NCBI GenBank assembly: GCA_016650355.1
Contig: JAENVX010000241.1
Span: forward strand, 1 to 5,921
Direction: 5' to 3'
Length of the DNA: 5,921 bases
Source of the DNA: Bacteroidia bacterium
GTDB lineage: Bacteria; Bacteroidota; Bacteroidia; Cytophagales; Cyclobacteriaceae
Shown piece after piece: positions 1-5,350 of this stretch (positions are counted from its first letter, which is position 1; every line of letters begins with the position of its first letter). The notes under the pieces were generated by a model that saw nothing but the letters and a program-made list of their open reading frames with translations, ran no database searches and was not told the origin of the DNA. The position numbers were made by a program, and so were the translations under genes.

Positions 1-28
1 AAGAGAATTTTAGTTTTTTTTTCATTTT

Positions 29-61
29 ATTGCTGAGAAATCACCAAAACCTTTAATTTTG
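29..61 (+). promoter_or_regulatory. Bacteroidota-type promoter of the exbB operon
   Basis: TAATTTTG at 54-61 matches the Bacteroidota -7 consensus TAnnTTTG exactly. ATTG at 29-32 lies 21 bp upstream and is a near match to the -33 element TTTG. Transcription would start near 66-69, giving a leader of about 25 nt before the ATG at 92. The leader has no Shine-Dalgarno sequence, which is usual in this phylum. A T-rich run at 8-22 just upstream could be the tail of a terminator for a gene outside the window, but no stem is visible here. Confidence 0.55.
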
Positions 62-91
62 GCCACTTCAAAGTTATCTAAACCTTAAACC

Positions 92-901
92 ATGAAAAAA
101 CTACTTGCCATTTTTGCTTTTCTCGGGGTGTTGGCTTTCAACTCCTCCTTCACTTACGCTCAGGCAGATGCTGCTGCGCCTGATTCTGTTTCGGCTCAAC
201 CCACATCAGAAGTTGCTGACGTGACAGAAGTTGCCTCAGATGAAGCAGCCTTAGTTGAAGACGAAAAAACATTTCATCAACAGGTTAAAGAATATTTCAT
301 CCAAGGAGGACCTCCATTTATGTGGCCTATCCTGTTTTCTTTGGTATTAGGTTTGGCAATCTCGATTGAAAGGATCATCACCTTAAATATGGCAACAACA
401 AATACTAAAAAATTATTGACAAGCATAGAAGATGCTCTTGCAAAGGGCGGTGTTGAAGCGGCAAAAGATGTAGCTAAAAATACGCGTGGGCCGATTGCGT
501 CCATTTTCACTCAAGGCCTTATGAGACATCATGAAGGTATTGAAATGGTTGAAAAATCAATTGTATCATATGGTGGTGTTGAAATGGGACGTTTAGAGAG
601 AGGACTTATCTGGGTTTCTCTATTCATTTCACTCGGGCCCATGCTTGGATTCTTTGGAACTGTAATTGGGATGATTTTCGCCTTCGATGCTATTGAAGCA
701 GCAGGTGATATTTCTCCTCAGGTTGTTGCTGGTGGTATGAAGGTGGCCTTGATCACTACCGTTGCAGGTTTGATTACAGGTATGATTCTGCAGATTTGCT
801 ACAACTACCTGGTTTCAAAAATTGATGGCATTGTAAACGAAATGGAAGATGCTTCAATCTCTTTGATAGACATCTTGGTTAAGCATAAACTTTCTAAATA
901 A
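92..901 (+). CDS. exbB: ExbB/TolQ/MotA-family proton channel subunit with signal peptide
   Basis: This is the channel-forming subunit of an inner-membrane, proton-motive-force-driven motor that energises TonB- or Tol-type processes together with ExbD. The 269-residue protein opens with a signal peptide (charged MKK, hydrophobic core 4-20, likely cleavage after TYA or AQA at 23-25). An Ala/Glu/Asp-rich periplasmic stretch follows at about 26-62. Three membrane helices come next: about 76-96, 171-198 and 216-240, with a cytoplasmic domain between the first two. The signature GFFGTVIGM (187-195) in the second helix and ITTVAG (221-226) in the third carry the threonines typical of the ExbB proton pathway. 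The signal peptide and acidic extension are seen in many Bacteroidota ExbB proteins but are absent from E. coli ExbB. It is the first gene of a four-gene operon; the next start is only 6 bp downstream. Family assignment is secure; whether it serves TonB, Tol or another system cannot be told from here. Confidence 0.95.
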   Translation: MKKLLAIFAFLGVLAFNSSFTYAQADAAAPDSVSAQPTSEVADVTEVASDEAALVEDEKTFHQQVKEYFIQGGPPFMWPILFSLVLGLAISIERIITLNMATTNTKKLLTSIEDALAKGGVEAAKDVAKNTRGPIASIFTQGLMRHHEGIEMVEKSIVSYGGVEMGRLERGLIWVSLFISLGPMLGFFGTVIGMIFAFDAIEAAGDISPQVVAGGMKVALITTVAGLITGMILQICYNYLVSKIDGIVNEMEDASISLIDILVKHKLSK

Positions 902-907
902 TAATTT

Positions 908-1231
908 ATGGAACTTGTTGATATTGGAATTTATGTTGTCTATCTGCTTACAACATTAGCAGTTGTGGGTGCTGTTGTCTTTCCGCTTTTTCACATTGTC
1001 CAAAATCCTAAAGGTTTAGTAAAATCTGGTGTTGGCGTGGTAAGCCTTGCTCTAATTTTTATTATAGCGTATTCACTTTCAGGCTCAGAGGTTACTGTAA
1101 AGTATACGACAATGGGTGTTGGTGAGGGTAGTTCCAGGGTGATTGGGGCTGGATTGATTATGTTTTATATAATCTTGATGCTAACTGTCGTTGGCATTAT
1201 TTATTCTGAAATAAATAAAGCGTTAAAATAA
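908..1231 (+). CDS. Small three-helix inner-membrane protein of the exb operon, function unknown
   Basis: I do not recognise a named family. The 107-residue protein is almost entirely membrane-embedded: predicted helices at about 7-30, 38-57 and 77-100. A short NPKG turn (33-36) joins the first two. A polar, likely periplasmic or cytoplasmic loop (58-76, with SGSEV and a Gly/Ser-rich GVGEGSS) joins the last two. It has no signal peptide and no obvious catalytic residues. It starts 6 bp after exbB, and its TAA stop overlaps the exbD-1 ATG as TAATG, so translation of the two is probably coupled. This tight packing between a channel subunit and its ExbD partners suggests an accessory or assembly subunit of the same motor. 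My recollection is that similar small membrane proteins occur at this position in other Bacteroidota exb operons, but that needs a search. The coding call is strong; the role is inferred from position alone. Confidence 0.85.
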   Translation: MELVDIGIYVVYLLTTLAVVGAVVFPLFHIVQNPKGLVKSGVGVVSLALIFIIAYSLSGSEVTVKYTTMGVGEGSSRVIGAGLIMFYIILMLTVVGIIYSEINKALK

Positions 1232-1785
1232 TGGCAAGGTCTACACCTGAAATACCGAATGCTTCTATGGCGGATATCGCCTTTTTATTGCTTACGTTCT
1301 TTTTGGTGACAACCACAATCGCTAATGATAAGGGATTAAGCATTCAACTTCCGGCTCCGTTAGATCCTAACCAGCCTATTGTAGAGTTTCAGCAGAAAAA
1401 CCTGTTTACAATTCAGGTTAATTCTTCTGATGCCCTATTGGTGGAGGGACAACCATTGGATGATGTTAGTAATTTGAAGGATGACATTAAGAGATTCATT
1501 CTGAATAATGGGGCAGATCCATTGTCGTCTGATAATCCTGAGAAGGCAATTGTTACGTACAAAACGGATAGGGGAACTAGCCACAAGCGATTTGTTCAAA
1601 TTCTTGATATTATTCAGAACGCGTACTATGATGTTTGGGCAGATCAATCCGGGGTTACGAATGCCCGTTTTCGTGAAGCGGCTTCTGATACCTCAGACCC
1701 AACGAATAAAGACATTTATGATAAAGGCAGGAAAGGAATTCCGATGGCAATTTCGATTGCAGAACCAACTAAAATAGGAGGGTAA
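1231..1785 (+). CDS. exbD: ExbD/TolR-family biopolymer transport protein (first copy)
   Basis: This is the single-span partner of ExbB, coupling proton flow to work in the periplasm. The 184-residue protein has a very short cytoplasmic tail (1-13), then one membrane helix at about 14-31. The helix starts with ASMADIAFLLLTFFLVTT; Asp15 occupies the place of the essential protonatable aspartate of the family (Asp25 in E. coli ExbD). A periplasmic domain of about 150 residues follows, longer than the E. coli version (141 residues in total). It includes a C-terminal extension from about 145 rich in Asp, Ser and Thr (AASDTSDPTNKDIYDKG). Its ATG shares one base with the stop of the preceding gene. 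A second, different ExbD follows 4 bp later, so the motor probably contains both types. Family assignment is firm; substrate and partner transducer are unknown. Confidence 0.92.
   Translation: MARSTPEIPNASMADIAFLLLTFFLVTTTIANDKGLSIQLPAPLDPNQPIVEFQQKNLFTIQVNSSDALLVEGQPLDDVSNLKDDIKRFILNNGADPLSSDNPEKAIVTYKTDRGTSHKRFVQILDIIQNAYYDVWADQSGVTNARFREAASDTSDPTNKDIYDKGRKGIPMAISIAEPTKIGG
1776..1782 (+). promoter_or_regulatory. Strong Shine-Dalgarno sequence for exbD-2
   Basis: AGGAGGG lies 7 nt upstream of the ATG at 1790. It is formed by the last codons of exbD-1 (Ile-Gly-Gly-stop). It stands out because the other start sites in this window lack a recognisable Shine-Dalgarno, as is usual in Bacteroidota. 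It confirms the start chosen for exbD-2, although its use in translation is uncertain in this phylum. Confidence 0.6.
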
Positions 1786-1789
1786 CAAC

Positions 1790-2257
1790 ATGTCTAAGTT
1801 TAAGAAAAAAGCGACCGTTAAGCAGGATATTCCAACGTCTTCCATGCCAGATGTGGTGTTTATGTTATTGTTTTTCTTCATGGTAACAACAGAATTGAGA
1901 AAAACTAACATTGATGTCATGCAGCGTATTCCGGAAGGGACTCAATTAAGAAAATTGCAACGGAAGTCACTTGTTACAGATTTATACATTGGTGAACCTA
2001 AAAAGACAGAGCAGTTTGGTAAAGAACCTAAGATTCAGGCTGAAGATACTTTTATTGAGGTAAGCGGTATTATCTTATGGGTGACTCGTCAGAAGGATTT
2101 GCTTCCTGAAAATGAACGGGATCAAATGACAGTTGCGTTGAAGGTTGATAGTGAAGCCAAAAGAGGAATAATTGCGGATGTAGAAACGGAATTAAGAAAG
2201 GCTAACGCCAGGAAGGTATTATACACTGTAAGCGAGAAAAAATTGGATCTCAATTAG
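1790..2257 (+). CDS. exbD: ExbD/TolR-family biopolymer transport protein (second copy)
   Basis: This is a second ExbD-type stator or coupling subunit. The 155-residue protein has a lysine-rich cytoplasmic tail (KFKKK, residues 3-7), then a membrane helix at about 20-35. The motif SSMPDVVFMLLFFFMVTT carries Asp21 at the proton-relay position of the family. The periplasmic domain (about 36-155) is charged and ends with a segment (RGIIADVETELRKANARKV) resembling the C-terminal helix and strand of the ExbD/TolR fold. It is clearly diverged from the upstream copy: N-terminal tail length, periplasmic sequence and C-terminus all differ, while the helix motif S-M-x-D is shared. It is the last gene of the operon, 4 bp after exbD-1, preceded by a strong Shine-Dalgarno and followed by an intrinsic terminator. 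Paired, non-identical ExbDs are common in Bacteroidota exb operons. Confidence 0.92.
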   Translation: MSKFKKKATVKQDIPTSSMPDVVFMLLFFFMVTTELRKTNIDVMQRIPEGTQLRKLQRKSLVTDLYIGEPKKTEQFGKEPKIQAEDTFIEVSGIILWVTRQKDLLPENERDQMTVALKVDSEAKRGIIADVETELRKANARKVLYTVSEKKLDLN

Positions 2258-2279
2258 AGTTTTTGCAATACTAAGTAGA

Positions 2280-2310
2280 AGACTCTGAAGTAATTCGGGG
2301 TCTTTTTTTT
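2280..2310 (+). terminator. Intrinsic terminator of the exb operon
   Basis: A 10-bp stem pairs 2280-2289 with 2294-2303 (including three G-U pairs in the RNA). It is closed by a GUAA loop at 2290-2293 and followed by eight T residues at 2303-2310. It lies 22 bp after the exbD-2 stop. The T-tract is on the plus strand only, so it serves the exb operon and is not an obvious terminator for the convergent AMP nucleosidase gene. The remainder of the 116-bp intergenic region (to 2373) shows nothing else I can support. Confidence 0.88.
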
Positions 2311-2373
2311 GGCTTCGTTATAACAGACCTCAAATGGTAAATAGCTGAATTTGCAATCGAAGGTCATTAAGAA

Positions 2374-3144
2374 TTAATACAGCAAGTGTTTTACCGTCAT
2401 TCCTTTATTGATTAACTGCTTTAGAGAGTCAATCCCAATTTTTATATGAAGGTCTACATAACTTGAAGTAACAACTTTGTCGCTCGCCTCAGTTTTAACT
2501 CCATCGGGCACCATGGGTTGATCGGAAACAAGGAGTAATGCCCCTGTTGGTATTTCGTTATAGAACGCTGTGGAAAAGATGGTAGCAGTTTCCATATCAA
2601 TCGCCATGGCACGGATCTTGACCAAATAGTTTTTAAACTCCTCATCCCATTCCCATACTCTACGATTGGTGGTATATACAGTACCAGTCCAATAGTCTTG
2701 ATTATAGTCCCTTATAGTTGTAGAGATTGCCTTTTGCAAAGCGAAGGCGGGTAATGATGGAACCTCAGGAGGAAAATAATCATTGGAGGTTCCTTCCCCG
2801 CGTATTGCGGCAATTGGCAAAATAAAATCACCAATCTCATTTTTCTTTTTCAGCCCACCACATTTACCAAGAAATAGACAGGCCTGTGGTTTTATGGCGC
2901 TCAGACAATCCATGATGGTAGCTGCATTAGGACTACCCATGCCAAAATTAATGATAGTTATTCCGTCTGCTGTTGCGCTGCGCATAGCTTTATCTTGTCC
3001 ATCTACTGGAACTCCGTGCCATTCTGCAAACTTTTTCACATAATTGTCAAAGTTGGTTAGCAGAATATAATGACCAAATGATTCCAGGGCGACACCTGTA
3101 TACCGCGGTAACCAATTCTCTACGATGCTCTGTTTTGTTTTCAT
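2374..3144 (-). CDS. amn: AMP nucleosidase (short, Bacteroidota-type)
   Basis: It hydrolyses AMP to adenine and ribose 5-phosphate in the cytoplasm, a purine salvage and adenylate-balance reaction. The 256-residue protein belongs to the PNP/UDP phosphorylase superfamily. Visible motifs are INFGMGSPNAA (65-75, phosphate/ribose region), LGKCGG (92-97), RGEGTSNDY (115-123), AIDMETATIF (181-190, with Glu185 at the ribose-binding position) and SDQPM (207-211, with Asp208 at the base-binding position). It is about half the length of E. coli Amn (484 residues), corresponding to the catalytic domain without the N-terminal regulatory domain. Bacteroidota proteins of this length are generally annotated as AMP nucleosidase. 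Other nucleoside phosphorylase activities cannot be excluded from sequence alone. It is a single gene, convergent with the exb operon and divergent from the nuclease-fold gene. The ATG start gives a sensible N-terminus; TAAATTTG lies just upstream as a candidate -7 element. Confidence 0.88.
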   Translation of the reverse strand: MKTKQSIVENWLPRYTGVALESFGHYILLTNFDNYVKKFAEWHGVPVDGQDKAMRSATADGITIINFGMGSPNAATIMDCLSAIKPQACLFLGKCGGLKKKNEIGDFILPIAAIRGEGTSNDYFPPEVPSLPAFALQKAISTTIRDYNQDYWTGTVYTTNRRVWEWDEEFKNYLVKIRAMAIDMETATIFSTAFYNEIPTGALLLVSDQPMVPDGVKTEASDKVVTSSYVDLHIKIGIDSLKQLINKGMTVKHLLY

Positions 3145-3150
3145 CTAAAA

Positions 3151-3158
3151 CAAATTTA
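3151..3158 (-). promoter_or_regulatory. Candidate -7 promoter element for amn
   Basis: Read on the minus strand, TAAATTTG fits TAnnTTTG exactly. It sits only 6 bp upstream of the amn ATG, so the transcript would be nearly leaderless. I find no convincing TTTG -33 element 19-21 bp further upstream, which lowers confidence. The 48-bp gap to the divergent gene at 3193 must also hold that gene's promoter; on the plus strand only imperfect matches (around 3170-3187) are seen. Confidence 0.35.
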
Positions 3159-3192
3159 CACCTAATTAATATGTTTTGCCTAATTTGAAACG

Positions 3193-3636
3193 GTGACGCA
3201 ACTTAATCTTCCGGCCTACAACCCATCTATAAAAAGGGAACAGGGTAAAGTATATATTTTTGACAATATCAGGAAGAAGTATGTGGTTTTAACACAAGAG
3301 GAGTGGGTGCGCCAGCACTTTGTTAATTACCTCATCCAAGAATTGAAATACCCAAAGTCGCTATTCAGAATTGAAGGAAGTATTTCTTACAACAGGTTAC
3401 AAAAGCGATCGGATATTTTGATTTACAACCGACAAGGAAAACCATGGATGTTGATTGAATGTAAATCCCCAGACATAAAACTATCTCAAAGGGCGTTTAA
3501 CCAGGTTGCAGTTTACAACATGACAATAGGCGCTGAATTCATTGCCGTAACAAATGGAATGATACACTATTGCTATGTTGCCTTAAAGCAAGGATCGGAT
3601 ATTAAGTTTTTAGATGAATTCCCCCAATTCCTATAA
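3193..3636 (+). CDS. HsdR N-terminal-domain protein (stand-alone PD-(D/E)xK nuclease fold)
   Basis: The 147-residue protein resembles the N-terminal domain of type I restriction enzyme R subunits (HSDR_N_2 type) but has no helicase or translocase part. The PD-(D/E)xK pattern is visible: Asp74 in KRSDILIY, then Glu89 and Lys91 in LIECKSP. A helix follows with Gln104 and Tyr108 (NQVAVY), fitting the QxxxY motif of RecB-like nucleases. An upstream helix (35-50, EEWVRQHFVNYLIQE) could supply another active-site acid. All key residues appear intact, so it may be a small Mg-dependent nuclease or DNA-binding protein. No hsdM, hsdS or other restriction gene is nearby, so it is not part of a local restriction system. 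Start: an in-frame TAA at 3181-3183 leaves GTG at 3193 as the only reasonable start. Short homologues of this kind are widespread in Bacteroidota; the cellular role is unknown to me. Confidence 0.82.
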   Translation: MTQLNLPAYNPSIKREQGKVYIFDNIRKKYVVLTQEEWVRQHFVNYLIQELKYPKSLFRIEGSISYNRLQKRSDILIYNRQGKPWMLIECKSPDIKLSQRAFNQVAVYNMTIGAEFIAVTNGMIHYCYVALKQGSDIKFLDEFPQFL

Positions 3637-3684
3637 GTGAAAAAATATATTAGGTATTTAGAGTTGTGATGAATTGAATTCTTT

Positions 3685-4800
3685 TTATACAAGAAACTCA
3701 GCTACATCAGTAAACGGTAAATTGAACTGGTCTGCAACTGCTTTGTAAACTACCTTGCCGTTAATCATATTAAGACCTTTCTTAAGATCCCCGTTGTCCT
3801 GGCAAGCTTTCTTCCAACCTAGGCCAGCCAATTTTATCGCATAGGGCAATGTGGCATTTGTTAAGGCAAGCGTAGACGTGTAAGGAACAGCCCCGGGCAT
3901 GTTAGCCACGCAATAATGAACAACATCGTCAATAATGTATGTTGGATCTTCGTGCGTTGTTGGTTTACATGTTTCAATACACCCTCCCTGGTCTACGGCA
4001 ACATCCACCAACACGGTGCCGGGACGCATGGTCTTGAGCATATCTCTTGTAATCAGTTTCGGAGCTTTTGCACCAGGTACCAATACTGCTCCAATAATCA
4101 AATCGTGTGTTTTTACCAATTCTCTTAAAATATATTCACTGGAAACAATGGTGTGAACATTCTTGGGCATTACATCATCCAGATAGCGAAGTCGGTTAAT
4201 GTTCAAGTCGGTGATGATAACATCAGCACCCATTCCGGCTGCTATCTTCGCTGCATTGGTACCTACCACACCGCCACCAAGAATAAGTACTTTGGCAGGC
4301 ATTACTCCAGGTACCCCGCCTAACAATATACCTCTGCCTTTCAATGGCTTTTCCAGGTATTTTGCTCCTTCCTGAATGGCCATTCGCCCTGCGACTTCAG
4401 ACATTGGAACAAGTAATGGTAAACTACCATCAGGACGTTCTACAGTCTCATATGCAAGGCAAACAGATGCTGTCTTTATCATTGCATGCGCAAGGGGTTC
4501 GTATGAGGCAAAATGAAAATAGGTGAATACAAGTTGGTCTTTCTTGATAAGACCATATTCTTGCTCAATAGGCTCTTTCACCTTCATAATCATCTCTGCA
4601 ATTCCGAAAATACTTTCAGCGGTTGGAAGAATTTTTCCACCGGCACCAATATATTCCTCGTCATTGAAACCACTGCCCTCACCGGCTTTGGTTTGAATGT
4701 ATACTGTATGTCCACGTTTAACTAACTCTTGCGTGCCAGCTGGTGTAAGCGCTACGCGGTTTTCGTTATTTTTGATTTCTTTGGGTACGCCAATTATCAT
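3685..4800 (-). CDS. ald: Alanine dehydrogenase
   Basis: It catalyses NAD-dependent, reversible oxidative deamination of L-alanine to pyruvate and ammonia in the cytoplasm. At 371 residues it matches the family length. The N-terminal MIIGVPKEIKNNENRVALTP is the family signature. Catalytic and substrate residues fall at the numbering known from characterised alanine dehydrogenases: Arg15, Lys75 (KVKEP), His96 (YFHFAS) and Asp270 (DVAVDQGG). The NAD-binding Rossmann segment is at about 170-199 (VLILGGGVVGTNAAKIA, with Asp198 after the second strand). The C-terminal MPGAVPYTSTLALTNATLPY (301-320) is also diagnostic. It is intact, monocistronic as far as visible, convergent with the nuclease-fold gene (48 bp apart) and divergent from the AIG2-like gene. 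No clear terminator is seen in the 48-bp gap. The related transhydrogenase alpha subunit is ruled out by length and by the alanine dehydrogenase-specific motifs. Confidence 0.97.
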   Translation of the reverse strand: MIIGVPKEIKNNENRVALTPAGTQELVKRGHTVYIQTKAGEGSGFNDEEYIGAGGKILPTAESIFGIAEMIMKVKEPIEQEYGLIKKDQLVFTYFHFASYEPLAHAMIKTASVCLAYETVERPDGSLPLLVPMSEVAGRMAIQEGAKYLEKPLKGRGILLGGVPGVMPAKVLILGGGVVGTNAAKIAAGMGADVIITDLNINRLRYLDDVMPKNVHTIVSSEYILRELVKTHDLIIGAVLVPGAKAPKLITRDMLKTMRPGTVLVDVAVDQGGCIETCKPTTHEDPTYIIDDVVHYCVANMPGAVPYTSTLALTNATLPYAIKLAGLGWKKACQDNGDLKKGLNMINGKVVYKAVADQFNLPFTDVAEFLV

Positions 4801-4835
4801 AGGTATTTATTTAGGAGCTCTGTAATTTAGGTGCG

Positions 4836-4843
4836 CAAATATA
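4836..4843 (-). promoter_or_regulatory. Candidate -7 promoter element for ald
   Basis: On the minus strand TATATTTG is an exact TAnnTTTG match, 35 bp upstream of the ald ATG, predicting a leader of about 25-30 nt. A -33 TTTG at the expected 19-21 bp distance is not present (TTTC occurs at 16 bp, TTTG at 25 bp), so this is a half-supported promoter. Confidence 0.42.
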
Positions 4844-4885
4844 GCACTCGAAAACGATTGAAATAGGTCAAACTTATATTTTTTG

Positions 4886-5260
4886 ATGATTGCGAATTCT
4901 AATTCTATGTATGCGTTTTATGGTTCCCTGCGAAGGGGGATGATGTATTATGATGTTTATAAGAACGGATTAGAGTATCAGTTTTCTTCAAAACTGTCTG
5001 GATTCAAACTATACGCTTTAAAAGATTATCCAATAGCCATTAAGACGAATCATATTGAGGATTCAATTACAGTAGAAATATTTAAGATAATTGATTCTCA
5101 AACAGAAAAAGATATTCATGAATTGGAACTTAGTGTGGGTTATTACTACGATGAGGTAACTATCAAATCAATCACCGCGGGTATTTATTTGTTTAATCAT
5201 CCTGAAAATTATCCACAAGTAAAGAGTGGTGATTGGGTCCAATTCTTTGGCTCTCGCTAA
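4886..5260 (+). CDS. Gamma-glutamylcyclotransferase-like (AIG2/GGCT-fold) protein
   Basis: The protein has 124 residues from ATG 4886. It has the GGCT/AIG2 fold signature: a first strand and substrate loop YAFYGSLRRG (9-18), and a segment HELELSVGYYYDEV (78-91) that aligns with the family's LDxxEG...YYR.EV motif. Glu81 is the likely catalytic acid. The C-terminal GIYLF (99-103) and KSGDWVQF (113-120) match the usual ending. Characterised members cyclise gamma-glutamyl peptides or amines to 5-oxoproline, but many bacterial members have unknown substrates, so only the fold-level function is claimed. The start is uncertain: TTG 4883, ATG 4886 and ATG 4907 are in frame. The last (MYAFYGSLRRG) gives the N-terminus most like other family members, and 4886 would add seven residues (MIANSNS). 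It is a single gene, divergent from ald and about 90 bp before the E1 gene. No terminator hairpin is evident after it. Confidence 0.8.
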   Translation: MIANSNSMYAFYGSLRRGMMYYDVYKNGLEYQFSSKLSGFKLYALKDYPIAIKTNHIEDSITVEIFKIIDSQTEKDIHELELSVGYYYDEVTIKSITAGIYLFNHPENYPQVKSGDWVQFFGSR

Positions 5261-5294
5261 CGATTGCAAGATATTCTTTGGTGCCTTTTTAAGT

Positions 5295-5326
5295 TTTGAA
5301 CCCGTGACGGTTTTTGCCTATTTTTG
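5295..5326 (+). promoter_or_regulatory. Bacteroidota-type promoter of the E1 dehydrogenase gene
   Basis: TTTG at 5295-5298 and TATTTTTG at 5319-5326 are exact matches to the -33 (TTTG) and -7 (TAnnTTTG) elements, with a 20-bp spacer, the expected distance. Transcription would begin around 5331-5334, only about 17-20 nt before the TTG proposed as the start codon at 5351. This supports a start close to 5341-5351 rather than the later ATG at 5474. Confidence 0.65.
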
Positions 5327-5350
5327 AAGGACCTCCAAAACTGACAGCGG

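Noticed and set aside
8..22. T-rich run at the left edge as a terminator
   Set aside because: No hairpin stem is visible before it within the window, so it may be only AT-rich promoter-upstream sequence.
277..510. Minus-strand open frame inside exbB
   Set aside because: It is a shadow of the strongly supported ExbB coding frame and has no recognisable motif or promoter. The same applies to the antisense or alternate frames inside exbD-1, amn, and ald.
2317..2324. GTTATAAC palindrome between the convergent genes
   Set aside because: Eight bases in AT-rich DNA with no second copy nearby; easily expected by chance.
3193..3636. A restriction-modification or defence island
   Set aside because: Only the HsdR-type domain is present. 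Flanking genes are metabolic, and no methylase, specificity subunit, integrase or mobile element is seen.
3670..3705. Possible bidirectional terminator between the nuclease-fold gene and ald
   Set aside because: The best pairing is a weak 5-bp AT-rich stem (TTCTT with AAGAA) reaching into the ald coding end, without a proper U-tract.
4874..4885. TATATTTTTTG as a -7 promoter element for the AIG2-like gene
   Set aside because: The spacing inside the element does not match TAnnTTTG (one base too many), and no -33 element sits at the right distance. It would also overlap the ATG at 4886 unless translation starts at 4907.
4894..4905. Direct repeat AATTCT twice near the start of the AIG2-like gene
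   Set aside because: Two copies of a six-base AT-rich word encoding Asn-Ser-Asn-Ser; too short to mean anything.
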